Shown: positions 27,848 through 35,716, counted from the stretch's first letter. The stretch: 64,000 nucleotides of DNA from Arthrobacter sp. UNC362MFTsu5.1 (GCF_000685965.1 NZ_JMLE01000006.1:1-64000), one strand, 5' to 3'. The notes: generated by a model from the sequence alone, not told the origin. Numbers and translations are program-made.

Positions 27848-27945
27848 GAACCAGGACTTGGCTCCCAACGCCCTCCACACCGCCGTGCTGATATCGCCGG
27901 CGCTCTTATCCGTTCGAATTGGCACGATCTACAAGGAAGTCCATC

Positions 27946-29310
27946 GTGAATACACCTGTTACACCTGCCGCGAGGCCGCTCGTGCAGTCATCGGCTCCCC
28001 AGGATCCGCAAAAGAAGAAGTTCCTCATGAAGCTCAGCGGCGTGATCGCCGGCGGCATGTTCATCGACGGCTTCATCCTGGGCGGCATCGGACTGGTCAT
28101 GCCGGCGCTCACGGCAGACCTGGGCCTCTCCGCCACCTGGCAGGGCCTGATTGGCGCCTCGGCACTCATCGGCATCTTCTTCGGCGGCCCGATCGGCGGC
28201 TACCTGGCGGACAAGATCGGCCGCAAGCCGATGTTCATCGTGGACCTCGCCATCTTCCTTCTTGGCTCGGCCGCACAGTTCTTCGTGGCGGACGCGTGGC
28301 AGCTGTTCATCATCCGTTTGGTCATGGGCATGGCGATTGGTGCCGACTACGCCATCGGCTGGCCGTTGCTGGTGGAGTTCTCACCCGCCAGGCTGCGGGG
28401 CAAGCTGATGGCCTTCCAGGAGGTCGCCTGGTACGTCGGCTACCTGCTGTCCTACGCCGTCGGTTACTACATGTCCACCTCGATCGACGCGGACTGGCGG
28501 ATCATCCTGGGCATGAGCACCGTTCCGTCGCTGATCGTGTTCCTGCTCCGGCTGGGGTCGCCCGAATCGCCGCGCTGGCTCATCAGTAAGGGACGGCGTG
28601 AGGAGGCATTCGCCATCGCCCACCAGTGCATGGAGGACGCCGACATCAAGGACCTGGAGCACGAGAAGTCTGAGAAGCCCAACTTCGCCAAGCTGTTCTC
28701 CCCGCAGTACCGCAATTCCACGATCTTTGTCTGCATGTACTGGGTCTGCAACGTCACCCCGTACTTCGCCATCGCCACCTTCGCGCCCATCGTCCTGGAA
28801 AGCCTTGGCGTCGAGGACGGCCTGGCCGGAGCACTGTTGCTCAACGGCGTGGTGGTCGCAGGCTCACTGGCGTCCATGTACCTGATCGAACGTGTGGGCC
28901 GACGCAAGCTGTCCATCCCGCCCATGTGGATCGCCGCCGTCGCGCTTGTGGTCATCGGTCTGTTCTCGCACCTGTCTCCGATGGTCATCCTGATCAGCTT
29001 CATGGTGTTCTCCTTCTTCAATGCCGTCTCCACCGCCCTGACCGGCGTCTATCCCGGCGAGGTGTTCCCCACCGAAATCCGCGGCGCCGGAGTCGGCTTC
29101 GCCACCGCGTTCTCGCGGATTGGTGCGGCTGCGGGAACCTTCATCCTGCCCATGTCTGTGAACGGCCTCGGAGTCGGGGCCACCATGCTGATCGCCGCCG
29201 GCATCTGTGTGCTCGGTGCCGTGATCTCCCAGTACCTGGCACCTGAGACCAAGGGCCTGAGCCTGAGCGACACGTCCGCGCCGCTGGGCAAAGCAGTGCT
29301 CCAGCGATAA
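27946..29310 (+). CDS. MFS transporter of the catabolic island
   Basis: A 454-residue major facilitator with 12 predicted membrane segments. The cytoplasmic loop 2-3 signature is GPIGGYLADKIGRKP, and the sugar-porter-like PESPRWLISKGR and PETKG ends are present. It probably imports the island's substrate, as in the aromatic acid/sugar porter group. GTG 27946 follows AAGGAAG by 7 bp; a longer frame from 27919 lacks a ribosome site. It is transcribed divergently from the monooxygenase operon, with paired operators in the 300-bp gap. A terminator follows. Confidence 0.85.
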   Translation: MNTPVTPAARPLVQSSAPQDPQKKKFLMKLSGVIAGGMFIDGFILGGIGLVMPALTADLGLSATWQGLIGASALIGIFFGGPIGGYLADKIGRKPMFIVDLAIFLLGSAAQFFVADAWQLFIIRLVMGMAIGADYAIGWPLLVEFSPARLRGKLMAFQEVAWYVGYLLSYAVGYYMSTSIDADWRIILGMSTVPSLIVFLLRLGSPESPRWLISKGRREEAFAIAHQCMEDADIKDLEHEKSEKPNFAKLFSPQYRNSTIFVCMYWVCNVTPYFAIATFAPIVLESLGVEDGLAGALLLNGVVVAGSLASMYLIERVGRRKLSIPPMWIAAVALVVIGLFSHLSPMVILISFMVFSFFNAVSTALTGVYPGEVFPTEIRGAGVGFATAFSRIGAAAGTFILPMSVNGLGVGATMLIAAGICVLGAVISQYLAPETKGLSLSDTSAPLGKAVLQR

Positions 29311-29328
29311 TTCCACTTTCATACGGCG

Positions 29329-29363
29329 GGACGCCTGGCCGGGCTGACTCCGGCCAGGCGTCC
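29329..29363 (+). terminator. Stem-loop after the MFS gene
   Basis: A perfect 14-bp inverted repeat (29329-29342 and 29350-29363) with a 7-base loop, followed by CTTTG. It separates the MFS gene from the aldolase, so the latter needs readthrough or its own promoter. Confidence 0.85.
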
Positions 29364-29408
29364 CTTTGTAACGCCAAGAATCATCAACACGCCTCCGGAA
29401 AGAACATC

Positions 29409-30215
29409 ATGAAGATCCACGGTGAAAGCGCCCACTCCACCGGGCTCCCCACGCCCCGCCTGGTCATTGACGACGGCGGCATCCACCCGGGTGCGTGGGT
29501 GAGCTTCCGGGATCCGGCAGTGGTGGACACCCTGGCGGCCGAAGGATTCGACTGGATCTGCATCGACGGCCAGCACGGCGCACCCGAAGTGTCCGAGGTG
29601 CAGCCCCTGATCGAAGCCGCCCACCTGTTCGGTGTCCCGTCGATCGTCCGCGTTCCCGGACACGACGCGGGCACCCTCGGCAGGGTGCTGGACGCGGGGG
29701 CGGGCGGGATCATCTTTCCCACCGTGGAGGATGCTGCGACTGCAGCCACCCTGGTTGCGGCCACCCGCTTTGCTCCCCGCGGCAGGCGCAGCTACGGGCC
29801 AACCCGCCGCAGCCCCCGGTACCCCAAGCCGGTCCCCGGGAGCCTGCAGGACGACGCCCTGTGCATCCTTATGATCGAAACGGCCGCAGGCCTGGCCAGC
29901 CTTGACGCCATCCTGGCCACCGGTCCGGACGCCATTTTCGTGGGCCCCTACGACCTCTCCCTCAGCCTGGGGGTGACGCTGGAGGAACTCACCGGCGAAG
30001 GCCCGGACGGGATCCTCGCGGACATCGCGCGCCGCTGCACCGTTGCCGGTGTGGTGCCCGGCATCTACACCGGAGAACCTGGCTTGTCCGAAAAGATGGT
30101 CGCGCTGGGCTTCCGCTTTATGCCCGTGGCTTCGGACACCGGCCTGTTGGCCGTCGCGGCACGGGACGCAGTGGAGGCATCCGCGCGCCTGGCCGCTTAC
30201 GCGGCCATGAACTAA
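29409..30215 (+). CDS. HpcH/HpaI-family aldolase
   Basis: A 268-residue class II pyruvate aldolase of the HpcH/HpaI group, which splits 4-hydroxy-2-oxo acids into pyruvate and an aldehyde. Metal and substrate residues are visible in DWICIDGQHGAPE, RVPGHDAGTLGRVLDAGAGG, MIETAAGLASLDAI and VGPYDLSLSLG. ATG 29409 has weak ribosome-site support (GGAAAGAAC). With the hydratase at 20837 it forms the classical hydratase-aldolase end of a meta-cleavage-type pathway. The quinone oxidoreductase follows after 25 bp. Confidence 0.87.
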   Translation: MKIHGESAHSTGLPTPRLVIDDGGIHPGAWVSFRDPAVVDTLAAEGFDWICIDGQHGAPEVSEVQPLIEAAHLFGVPSIVRVPGHDAGTLGRVLDAGAGGIIFPTVEDAATAATLVAATRFAPRGRRSYGPTRRSPRYPKPVPGSLQDDALCILMIETAAGLASLDAILATGPDAIFVGPYDLSLSLGVTLEELTGEGPDGILADIARRCTVAGVVPGIYTGEPGLSEKMVALGFRFMPVASDTGLLAVAARDAVEASARLAAYAAMN

Positions 30216-30240
30216 CCCCGCGCTTCAAGGAGCCAATTCA

Positions 30241-31206
30241 ATGCCCTATGCCATGCACATTCCGAGGGCGGGCGGCCCGGACGTCTTCGAGCGGGTCACC
30301 GTCACCAGGCCCGAGCCCGGGCCGGGCCAGCTGCTCATGCGCGTCGCCGCCGTCGGGGTGAACTTCATCGAGACCTACCAGCGCGCGGGCATCTACGCCG
30401 TCGACTATCCCTTTGTTCCCGGCGTCGAGGCCGCCGGAATCATCGAGGAAATCGGCGACGGCGTCACGGACTTTGTGGCGGGCGGTCGTATCACCACCAC
30501 GGAGGGCACCGGCAGCTACGCCGAGTACATGCTGGTTGACGCCGACAAGGCGCTGCCGGTGCCGGACGGGATTTCGGATGAAGTCGCCGCGGCGCTGCCC
30601 GCCCAGGGAATCACTGCACATTACCTGGTCAATTCCAGCTACAACGTCCAGCCCGGCGACACCGTCCTGACCTACGCCGGAGCCGGGGGAGTCGGGCTGC
30701 TGCTGACCCAAATGCTCAAGCACCGCGGCGCCACCGTCATTACCACCACCTCAACGTCCGAAAAAGCGGAACTGGCACGGAAAGCCGGAGCCGACCACGT
30801 CCTCACGTACCCGGAGGTTCCCGAGCGGGTGCGCGAACTGACTGGCGGAAGGGGCGTCGACGTCGTCTATGACGGCGTAGGCAAGGACACCTTTGACGGA
30901 TCCCTGGCCTCCCTGCGCATCCGCGGCACGCTGGTGCTCTTCGGCGGGGCGTCCGGCCAGGTGCCGCCGCTCGACCTGCAGCGGCTCAATACCCACGGAT
31001 CCCTGACGGTCACCCGGCCCAAGATCGACGACTTCCTGCTCGATGCCGAGGAACGCCGCTGGCGCGCCCGGGAGTTGTTTGACCTGGTGGTCCGGGGCAG
31101 CGTCAAGGTCGACATTGGTGCGCGTTTCCAGCTGGGGCAGGCAGGAGAGGCCCACGCTGCCCTGGAGTCGCGGGCAACGACGGGCAAAGTCATCCTGGTG
31201 CCGTAG
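30241..31206 (+). CDS. NADPH:quinone reductase-like zinc-independent MDR oxidoreductase
   Basis: A 321-residue medium-chain reductase of the quinone oxidoreductase (QOR) type. The substrate side has AVGVNFIETYQRAGIY and PFVPGVEAAGIIEEIG. The coenzyme loop is TYAGAGGVGLLLTQM with NADPH-type residues further on, and no structural zinc Cys cluster is present. It reduces quinones or alpha,beta-unsaturated carbonyls, which could detoxify pathway intermediates. ATG 30241 follows AAGGAGCC. It is second in the aldolase-QOR pair, upstream of the regulator. Confidence 0.87.
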   Translation: MPYAMHIPRAGGPDVFERVTVTRPEPGPGQLLMRVAAVGVNFIETYQRAGIYAVDYPFVPGVEAAGIIEEIGDGVTDFVAGGRITTTEGTGSYAEYMLVDADKALPVPDGISDEVAAALPAQGITAHYLVNSSYNVQPGDTVLTYAGAGGVGLLLTQMLKHRGATVITTTSTSEKAELARKAGADHVLTYPEVPERVRELTGGRGVDVVYDGVGKDTFDGSLASLRIRGTLVLFGGASGQVPPLDLQRLNTHGSLTVTRPKIDDFLLDAEERRWRARELFDLVVRGSVKVDIGARFQLGQAGEAHAALESRATTGKVILVP

Positions 31207-31243
31207 CAGGCGGGAGGGAGCGCTGCGGCGTTGAACCACTCTT

Positions 31244-31256
31244 GAACGCCCCGTTC
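31244..31256. promoter_or_regulatory. GAAC-N5-GTTC element upstream of iclR
   Basis: GAAC at 31244-31247 and GTTC at 31253-31256, with one more GAAC at 31233-31236. The 5-bp spacing equals the GAAC-N5-GTTC half-site spacing inside the other three-half-site operators of the island. It lies where the -35 region of a TAGGAT -10 (31271-31276) would be, fitting autoregulation. Confidence 0.5.
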
Positions 31257-31321
31257 GCTCCTTGGCGAGGCATAGGATGGGAAGACATCCAATCGGGGCA
31301 CCGTGCCCCGGGCAGACGTGA

Positions 31322-32170
31322 ATGGAACCGGGGTTTGATGTGGCAGCGGAAACAGGCGTGGACGTAGAGGCGGCAACAGACGGCGAGGACACGGCGCCGG
31401 CCGAGGCTGTAGACCTCACCAACAAATCCGTCATCAAGGCCACGGTCCTGCTCAGTGAGCTGGGCCGGCACAGGGGCGGCATCACTGTCACCGAGCTTGC
31501 CCAGGCCGTCGGCATGACGCGTCCGACGGCCTTCCGCCTGCTGCTGAGCCTGGAACAAACGGGATTCGTGGACCGGGTGGACAACCGGTACACACTGGGC
31601 TGGGAAATGGCCCGGCTGGGCCGGCTTGCTGACCCGTACACCGGTGCGGTGGCCAGGGTCCAGCCCATCCTGGAGGAATACGCTGCCAGGCTCAACGAGA
31701 CCGTGAGCCTGGCCATGGTGCGGGACGCCGTGAACTACGACGTGATCGCGGAAGCTTCGGGTTCCAGGTACCTGAATGTCACGATGTACGTTGGCGAAAC
31801 CTATCCCGTGCACGCCAGCGCCACCGGAAAGCTCATGCTCGCGGAAATGAGCGACGACGATGTGGCTCAGGCCTTGCCGAAAAAGCTGGAAAGGTTCACG
31901 CCGGCCACCATCACCAAGCGCGAGGCGCTCATCCAGGAACTGCACAAGATCCGGGACCAGGGCTATTCGGTGATGGACAACGAACTCGAAGAAGGCCTCT
32001 TTGTAGTGGCACTTCCGGTCCGGGATGTGGCAGGTGCGCTGGTAGGCATCGTCTCCGTCAACGGGCCCGAGCAGCGGCTGAAATCGGAAGGCCTGCCGGA
32101 CACCATCGACCAGCTGCGCGCGGCCAGCAGGGACATCGCGAAGGCGCTCCTCGGGATTGAACCCGTTTAG
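31322..32170 (+). CDS. IclR-family transcriptional regulator of the catabolic island
   Basis: A 282-residue IclR-type regulator. After an acidic N-terminal extension of about 30 residues, a winged helix-turn-helix spans about 35-95 (GGITVTELAQAVGMTRPTAF). The effector-binding domain follows, with VHASATGKLMLAEM and EEGLFVVALPVRD. IclR proteins are typically dimeric and sense small organic acids. It ends the aldolase-QOR-iclR set and is the best candidate to bind the repeated GTTC/GAAC sites. The stop codon overlaps that of the convergent small gene by 3 bp. Confidence 0.88.
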   Translation: MEPGFDVAAETGVDVEAATDGEDTAPAEAVDLTNKSVIKATVLLSELGRHRGGITVTELAQAVGMTRPTAFRLLLSLEQTGFVDRVDNRYTLGWEMARLGRLADPYTGAVARVQPILEEYAARLNETVSLAMVRDAVNYDVIAEASGSRYLNVTMYVGETYPVHASATGKLMLAEMSDDDVAQALPKKLERFTPATITKREALIQELHKIRDQGYSVMDNELEEGLFVVALPVRDVAGALVGIVSVNGPEQRLKSEGLPDTIDQLRAASRDIAKALLGIEPV

Positions 32171-32412
32171 GCTTCAGCCATCGCGAGGAGATGCTCCACG
32201 GAGGGATATTTCCAGCGCACGTACTGAACGGGCACTCCCACGCGTTCGGCCACCAGGGTGTGTGTTAATTCCTGCGGCACCCCGCTGCTGCTCAACTCCC
32301 TGACGCACTGCGTGAGTGCAGCGGTCCTGCGCGCATCGCGGGCCTTGAGCAGCTCGGCGGGTTCCCTGCGGCGCTTCTGCTTCTGCTTGTGGTTCCAGTG
32401 AGGCATGGTCAT
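32167..32412 (-). CDS. Small basic protein with possible DNA-binding helix
   Basis: An 81-residue protein. The first 30 residues are very basic (HWNHKQKQKRRREPAELLK). The rest predicts helices with LVAERVGVPVQYVRWKYPSV, which resembles a helix-turn-helix followed by the aromatic turn of TetR-type DNA-binding domains. No effector domain is present. The start at 32412 overlaps the stop of the upstream small gene by 4 bp (ATGA), so translation is coupled; ATG 32406 is an alternative. The function is unknown, and a small DNA-binding partner is only a guess. Confidence 0.6.
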   Translation of the reverse strand: MTMPHWNHKQKQKRRREPAELLKARDARRTAALTQCVRELSSSGVPQELTHTLVAERVGVPVQYVRWKYPSVEHLLAMAEA

Positions 32413-32558
32413 CCTGCAAAATCCGGGAAGAGCGCCTGCTCGTAGTGCGGCGGCAGGACGTAAAGTGCAAGCGGCCGGGCGGTCGCTGGCACGCCCGGCA
32501 GGGGCGGCAGGTGTCGGAGGCGTGTGTTGGCGGGCTTCTCACGTCTTTTCATGGCCAT
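32409..32558 (-). CDS. Very small Pro/Leu-rich hypothetical protein
   Basis: A 49-residue open frame (MAMKRREKPANTRLRHLP, ending ALFPDFAG) coupled by a 4-bp overlap to the following small gene. Start candidates at 32561, 32558 and 32552 are clustered behind a GGAG site; 32558 has usable spacing. It is rich in Pro and Leu, with PPLPGVPATARPLALYVLPP in the middle. No family is recognised. Upstream lies the operator at 32634-32657, so the two small genes would be under the island's regulator. Confidence 0.45.
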   Translation of the reverse strand: MAMKRREKPANTRLRHLPPLPGVPATARPLALYVLPPHYEQALFPDFAG

Positions 32559-32633
32559 CATCTCCATTGATGGAGGTCCGAGTACGGACTCACCGGCTAA
32601 TAGTTTGAACGTCATATTTTTACGACACATTTT

Positions 32634-32657
32634 GAACGCGGCGTTCACTGGGTGAAC
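32634..32657. promoter_or_regulatory. Proposed operator between divergent small genes
   Basis: GAAC (32634-32637), five bases, GTTC (32643-32646), seven bases, GAAC (32654-32657). The inner part GTTCAC-TGG-GTGAAC is a perfect palindrome. Spacings match the other sites of the island in mirror order. The flanking 100 bp are notably AT-rich for this genome. Confidence 0.6.
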
Positions 32658-32740
32658 ACTTTCAATTGTGGCCCTCCTCACGTTCTTTGGCAAGGAGGTG
32701 CCGCAATTCATTTGCCACCCGAGCCGAACGGACTACGAAG

Positions 32741-33007
32741 ATGTACGCCAACCCCAGAATTTCCACGCGCCGCACGCGCTCCCCGCAGCCTGCGGCCGCC
32801 GCCCCGGACTGGTCAAAGTTGTCCCGCGGGGACACGGTGCGGGTCTTCCGCAGGGACGGCAGCACTGCGGCCGGCCTCATTGACATGCTTGCGCTGGATC
32901 GCACCGTCCTGTGGGTCATCCAGGATGGAGGGCGGGGCCGGGTCATGATCTGCAGGGCCGACCGGCCCCGGGTGGTTGTGGTGACGCCGGCCGAAAAGTC
33001 CCGCTAG
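32741..33007 (+). CDS. Small SH3-like beta-strand protein, unknown function
   Basis: An 88-residue protein. After a basic, Pro/Ala-rich first 27 residues it reads KLSRGDTVRVFRRDGS, then GLIDMLALDRTVLWVIQDGG and RVMICRADRPRVVVVTP. This is a compact series of strands as in small SH3-like folds; no named family is recognised. The start is uncertain: ATG 32741 lacks a ribosome site, while a strong AAGGAGG at 32692-32698 has no well-spaced in-frame start. An upstream leader peptide is possible. It would be controlled by the operator at 32634. Confidence 0.55.
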   Translation: MYANPRISTRRTRSPQPAAAAPDWSKLSRGDTVRVFRRDGSTAAGLIDMLALDRTVLWVIQDGGRGRVMICRADRPRVVVVTPAEKSR

Positions 33008-33053
33008 GGAAACCCATTGCGCCCCCCGGTGAGGTGTGCCACACTATTTTTAC

Positions 33054-33082
33054 GTTCATTAATCGAACGTAGCGTTCAATTT
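33054..33082. promoter_or_regulatory. Proposed operator before the two-peptide operon
   Basis: GTTC-N7-GAAC at 33054-33068, then five bases and GTTCAATTT from 33074. About four-fifths of the bases are identical to the element at 27701-27729, in the same orientation 5.3 kb away. It lies 83 bp before the start of the small gene at 33151. Confidence 0.65.
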
Positions 33083-33150
33083 TAGCCACCAAATATGATC
33101 TGGCTCCGGGACACCGTGGTTCCGGGCCCCCAGCAGGAAGGAAAGCGATC

Positions 33151-33417
33151 ATGTCCATCTCAATCGGCCACCGCGCCATTTTCACCGCTTTCGGCCACAG
33201 CAGCTCCGCGCTGCGCGCCCATGCACCGTCCAAGCAGGCGCCGTCGCCGGCCCCGACCGCCGAAGCTCCTGTCCCTTTTGAGGGCGGAGAGCTGAAGTGC
33301 TCGCCGTGGGAGGGCCTGTACCTTGAGCAGGCACAGCCGCCGGCGGCGACGGGGAACGAATCAGCCATGGGCCGCCAGCTGGACGCATTCCTCGCCAGCC
33401 TGATGTACGGCGAGTAA
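33151..33417 (+). CDS. Small hypothetical protein upstream of a Cys-rich peptide
   Basis: An 88-residue protein starting at ATG 33151 behind a strong AGGAAGGA site. Residues 20-45 are Ala/Pro-rich. A more ordered C-terminal half follows: FEGGELKCSPWEGLYLEQ, with its single Cys, then MGRQLDAFLASLMYGE. No signal peptide, membrane segment or recognised family. It is followed after 3 bp by a 41-codon gene, so the two are coupled, and an island operator lies upstream. Size and pairing would suit a chaperone or precursor of a modified peptide, but no modifying enzyme is adjacent. Confidence 0.55.
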   Translation: MSISIGHRAIFTAFGHSSSALRAHAPSKQAPSPAPTAEAPVPFEGGELKCSPWEGLYLEQAQPPAATGNESAMGRQLDAFLASLMYGE

Positions 33418-33420
33418 GCC

Positions 33421-33546
33421 ATGTCCGGAACGATTTACGCGCAGGCGGCGGGTGACGCCCCTGCAGCATCGGCCGTGGCTTCTGCGGCGGGCGAGGAATG
33501 CGACACGAACAGCTGTTTCTTCTGCACCGGGCCGGAAACGGACTGA
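33421..33546 (+). CDS. 41-residue peptide with Cys-rich C-terminus
   Basis: An open frame from ATG 33421 to TGA 33546. The first 25 residues are small (Ala/Gly/Ser), like a leader. The last 15 are ECDTNSCFFCTGPETD, with three Cys in a C-x4-C-x2-C pattern. The layout recalls a leader-plus-core ribosomal peptide precursor or a small metal-binding peptide. It has no ribosome site of its own and starts 3 bp after the stop of the gene at 33151, so translation would be coupled. No family is recognised; confidence rests on the context and the patterned Cys. Confidence 0.45.
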   Translation: MSGTIYAQAAGDAPAASAVASAAGEECDTNSCFFCTGPETD

Positions 33547-33555
33547 TTCGACTAG

Positions 33556-34530
33556 TCAGTGGCCGGCGTCGTAGCGGCCGGCGTCAGGCAGGGTCTGGCG
33601 GTCGCGCCGGCGGGCAGCAACGGCACCGACGCCCTGCCCCGCCAGGGCGACGGCCAGAGCCAGCAGCACCGTTGGAAGTGCTCCGCCGTCCGGTCCCAGG
33701 GTCGCCGCCAGGATCTGCCGGCTCATCAACAGCATCTCCGCCAGGTCGCCGGCCAGCACGCGAGTCCCCAGCACGTAATTAACCGAGATGAACACGGCGG
33801 GAACCAGCCATAGCAGGGCAAGGTTCACGAGCCACACCGCCGCCCGGCCCGCGGAACGGAGGCCGCACCACGCCAGGGCGCAGCCGACCACGATGGCGGG
33901 AATCCAGCGAGCCGCTGACGGCACCGCAACCGGCACGCCGGTATGCCCCATGAAACCGACCATCCACTCCACCGCCCACGAAGCGAACGGCGCCGCCACA
34001 AGCCCCACCCCCAACGCGGCCAGCGCCCGCGACCTGGAGAATAACAAGAAAAGCGCGACGGCGGCCGCGGCGAGGGAGGCGATCGCACCTGCCAGCAACC
34101 CGGCGAAGTAGAGGCCGGCCATGGTCCCGCCCGCCAAGCCGCCGTCGAGCACCGTGAACGACTGAACGGTCGCCGTGAACTGGACTGCCAGCAGTCCTGC
34201 CGCGGCGCACCACGCCGCCAGCCGCCGTCGGGCGGGGGACCAGAGGCGCAGCGCGAGTCCTGCCGCGGCGCCGCCCACGGTGAGGAGGGAAACGATGGTG
34301 GTGAGTTCGTACTGACTTAACGGCAGCAACGAGACCGGCATCTGGTCCGGGGGCACCTCTGAGCCCCAGAGGTTCTGCAACGGCAGCCTCGCGCCGCTTA
34401 CGAGCCACGGGCCAAGGCCGAGCAATCCTGCCAGGATTCCGATCAGCAACCCCCGGGCCGCATCCCTTCCGGGGCTCGGGCTCGGCTGGTCAGGGACTAC
34501 CTGGTAGGTTGCCTGATCCGGAAGGCTCAC
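33556..34530 (-). CDS. Polytopic membrane protein, unknown function
   Basis: About 324 residues. The N-terminal 30 are polar and Pro-rich (VSLPDQATYQVVPDQPSP). About eight hydrophobic segments follow between residues 35 and 310, with Ala/Leu/Gly-rich composition (for example GLLIGILAGLLGLGPWLVSG) and a short basic cytoplasmic tail. No conserved motif or family is recognised. I chose GTG 34530 because ACAGGAG lies just before it; an ATG at 34563 is possible. It converges on the Cys-rich peptide gene, 9 bp apart. Confidence 0.6.
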   Translation of the reverse strand: MSLPDQATYQVVPDQPSPSPGRDAARGLLIGILAGLLGLGPWLVSGARLPLQNLWGSEVPPDQMPVSLLPLSQYELTTIVSLLTVGGAAAGLALRLWSPARRRLAAWCAAAGLLAVQFTATVQSFTVLDGGLAGGTMAGLYFAGLLAGAIASLAAAAVALFLLFSRSRALAALGVGLVAAPFASWAVEWMVGFMGHTGVPVAVPSAARWIPAIVVGCALAWCGLRSAGRAAVWLVNLALLWLVPAVFISVNYVLGTRVLAGDLAEMLLMSRQILAATLGPDGGALPTVLLALAVALAGQGVGAVAARRRDRQTLPDAGRYDAGH

Positions 34531-34576
34531 GAGGACTCCTGTCGTTGAGCGGTCGGGGGGCATAAAGTGCCCGGCA

Positions 34577-34774
34577 TCAGCCGGGTTGGCGCCTCTCCAA
34601 TGTGGTCCGGCGGTACCAGTCGCTGGCCAGCTTCGTGTGTTTGCTGCTGTTGGGGCAATTCCGGTTGCTGCAGTGCGAAGGGGTTTCGTCCTGTGAGGCC
34701 CGTGGGCCCTGCTGAGGGTGCCGGACCAACACCACGGCTGATCCGCAGGCGGCGCATACGAGGAAAGATCGCAT
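34577..34774 (-). CDS. Small zinc-ribbon-like protein
   Basis: A 65-residue protein starting MRSFLVCAACGSAVVLV. It has CAAC near the N-terminus and CSNRNC in the middle, a spacing compatible with one zinc site of rubredoxin-knuckle type. The C-terminal half is basic (KLASDWYRRTTLERRQ). No family name is known to me. It lies 46 bp upstream of the membrane protein gene on the same strand and may be co-transcribed with it. An overlapping frame at 34527-34757 lacks such features and is rejected. Confidence 0.55.
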   Translation of the reverse strand: MRSFLVCAACGSAVVLVRHPQQGPRASQDETPSHCSNRNCPNSSKHTKLASDWYRRTTLERRQPG

Positions 34775-34956
34775 GCTAGGCGCCGAATCCTGGCCGGGCC
34801 GGCGCTCCGTTTCGGCTGAAGATGATCCTGCCGCGAACTTCGAGCGTGCCTTGATGGCCTGTGACTTTCATTCATCCCCCTGAACTAGTCTGCGATTCAG
34901 GGTACCGCGCCTGAGCCTGGTTGGGCTGCTCCCGCCCGGGTTGGGCTGCCCCCGTC

Positions 34957-35676
34957 CTACTCCCCGTGGACTTCGGCCTGCTTCTCTTCGGAGCGGTCCA
35001 GGTAGGCCAGCAGCAGTTCGGCTGCCTTCTCGAGCTCGCCGGCCTCCAAGGCCTCGCAGATTTCCTCGTTGTCCTTGAGGTAGCCGCTGTAGAAGTTCGC
35101 GTCCATGGTGGCCTTGTGGAAGAACAGCCGCATTTCCGCCAGGACCTGGGACATGATCGTGTTCAGCCTGCGGCTTCCGGCCAGGGCGACGATAGCTCCG
35201 TGAAAGTGCTGGTTTGCGGTCCCCAGCCCTTCGTCGTCGTTCGCGGCTGCCGCGACCTTGCCTTCCTCGACCGCAGCCCGGACCGCTGCAACGGCGCCGG
35301 GGCTGCCTCCGCCGCGGATCGCGCTCACTTCGATGACCCGGCGGACTGTGTAGACGTCGTGGATATCGCCCGGCTCCAGGCTGGCCACAAAAACGCCCCG
35401 GTTGGGGTGCCGGACCACCAGCCGTTCGCTTGCGAGTTCGGCAAAGGCCTCGCGCACGGTGTTGCGGGAGACGCCAAGGTCCTCGGCGATCGTGGACTCG
35501 GTGAGCCGCGCCCCCGGCAGCAGGACGCCTTCCGCCAACTGCAGGCGCAGTTCATCCGCCACCCGGTCGGCCACCGAGGGCACAGCGACACGCAGCCGGG
35601 CCGCGGCAGTTGACGTTGCTGCAGAGGTTGCGACTGTGCCGGATGCGCTCCGGGTTGCTGCTGCTGAAGTGGCCAT
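34957..35676 (-). CDS. GntR-family (FadR subfamily) regulator of the pxp genes
   Basis: A 239-residue GntR regulator. After a low-complexity Ala/Ser/Thr first 30 residues, the winged helix spans about 35-100 (LTESTIAEDLGVSRNTVREA, GVFVASLEPGDI). An all-helical FCD effector domain follows, with HFHGAIVALAGSRRL and the metal/ligand-binding His in ANFYSGYLKDNEEI. It is divergent from pxpA, with a palindromic operator between them, so it most likely represses the oxoproline genes and itself. The effector is probably the substrate of that operon. Confidence 0.85.
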   Translation of the reverse strand: MATSAAATRSASGTVATSAATSTAAARLRVAVPSVADRVADELRLQLAEGVLLPGARLTESTIAEDLGVSRNTVREAFAELASERLVVRHPNRGVFVASLEPGDIHDVYTVRRVIEVSAIRGGGSPGAVAAVRAAVEEGKVAAAANDDEGLGTANQHFHGAIVALAGSRRLNTIMSQVLAEMRLFFHKATMDANFYSGYLKDNEEICEALEAGELEKAAELLLAYLDRSEEKQAEVHGE

Positions 35677-35716
35677 ACTCCAGAATTTACACGATCGTCA
35701 CATCGTTGAATCGAAG

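Noticed and set aside
27858..28589. Plus-strand frame overlapping the MFS gene start
   Set aside because: It covers the promoter and operator region and reads the MFS gene out of frame; no ribosome site or domain.
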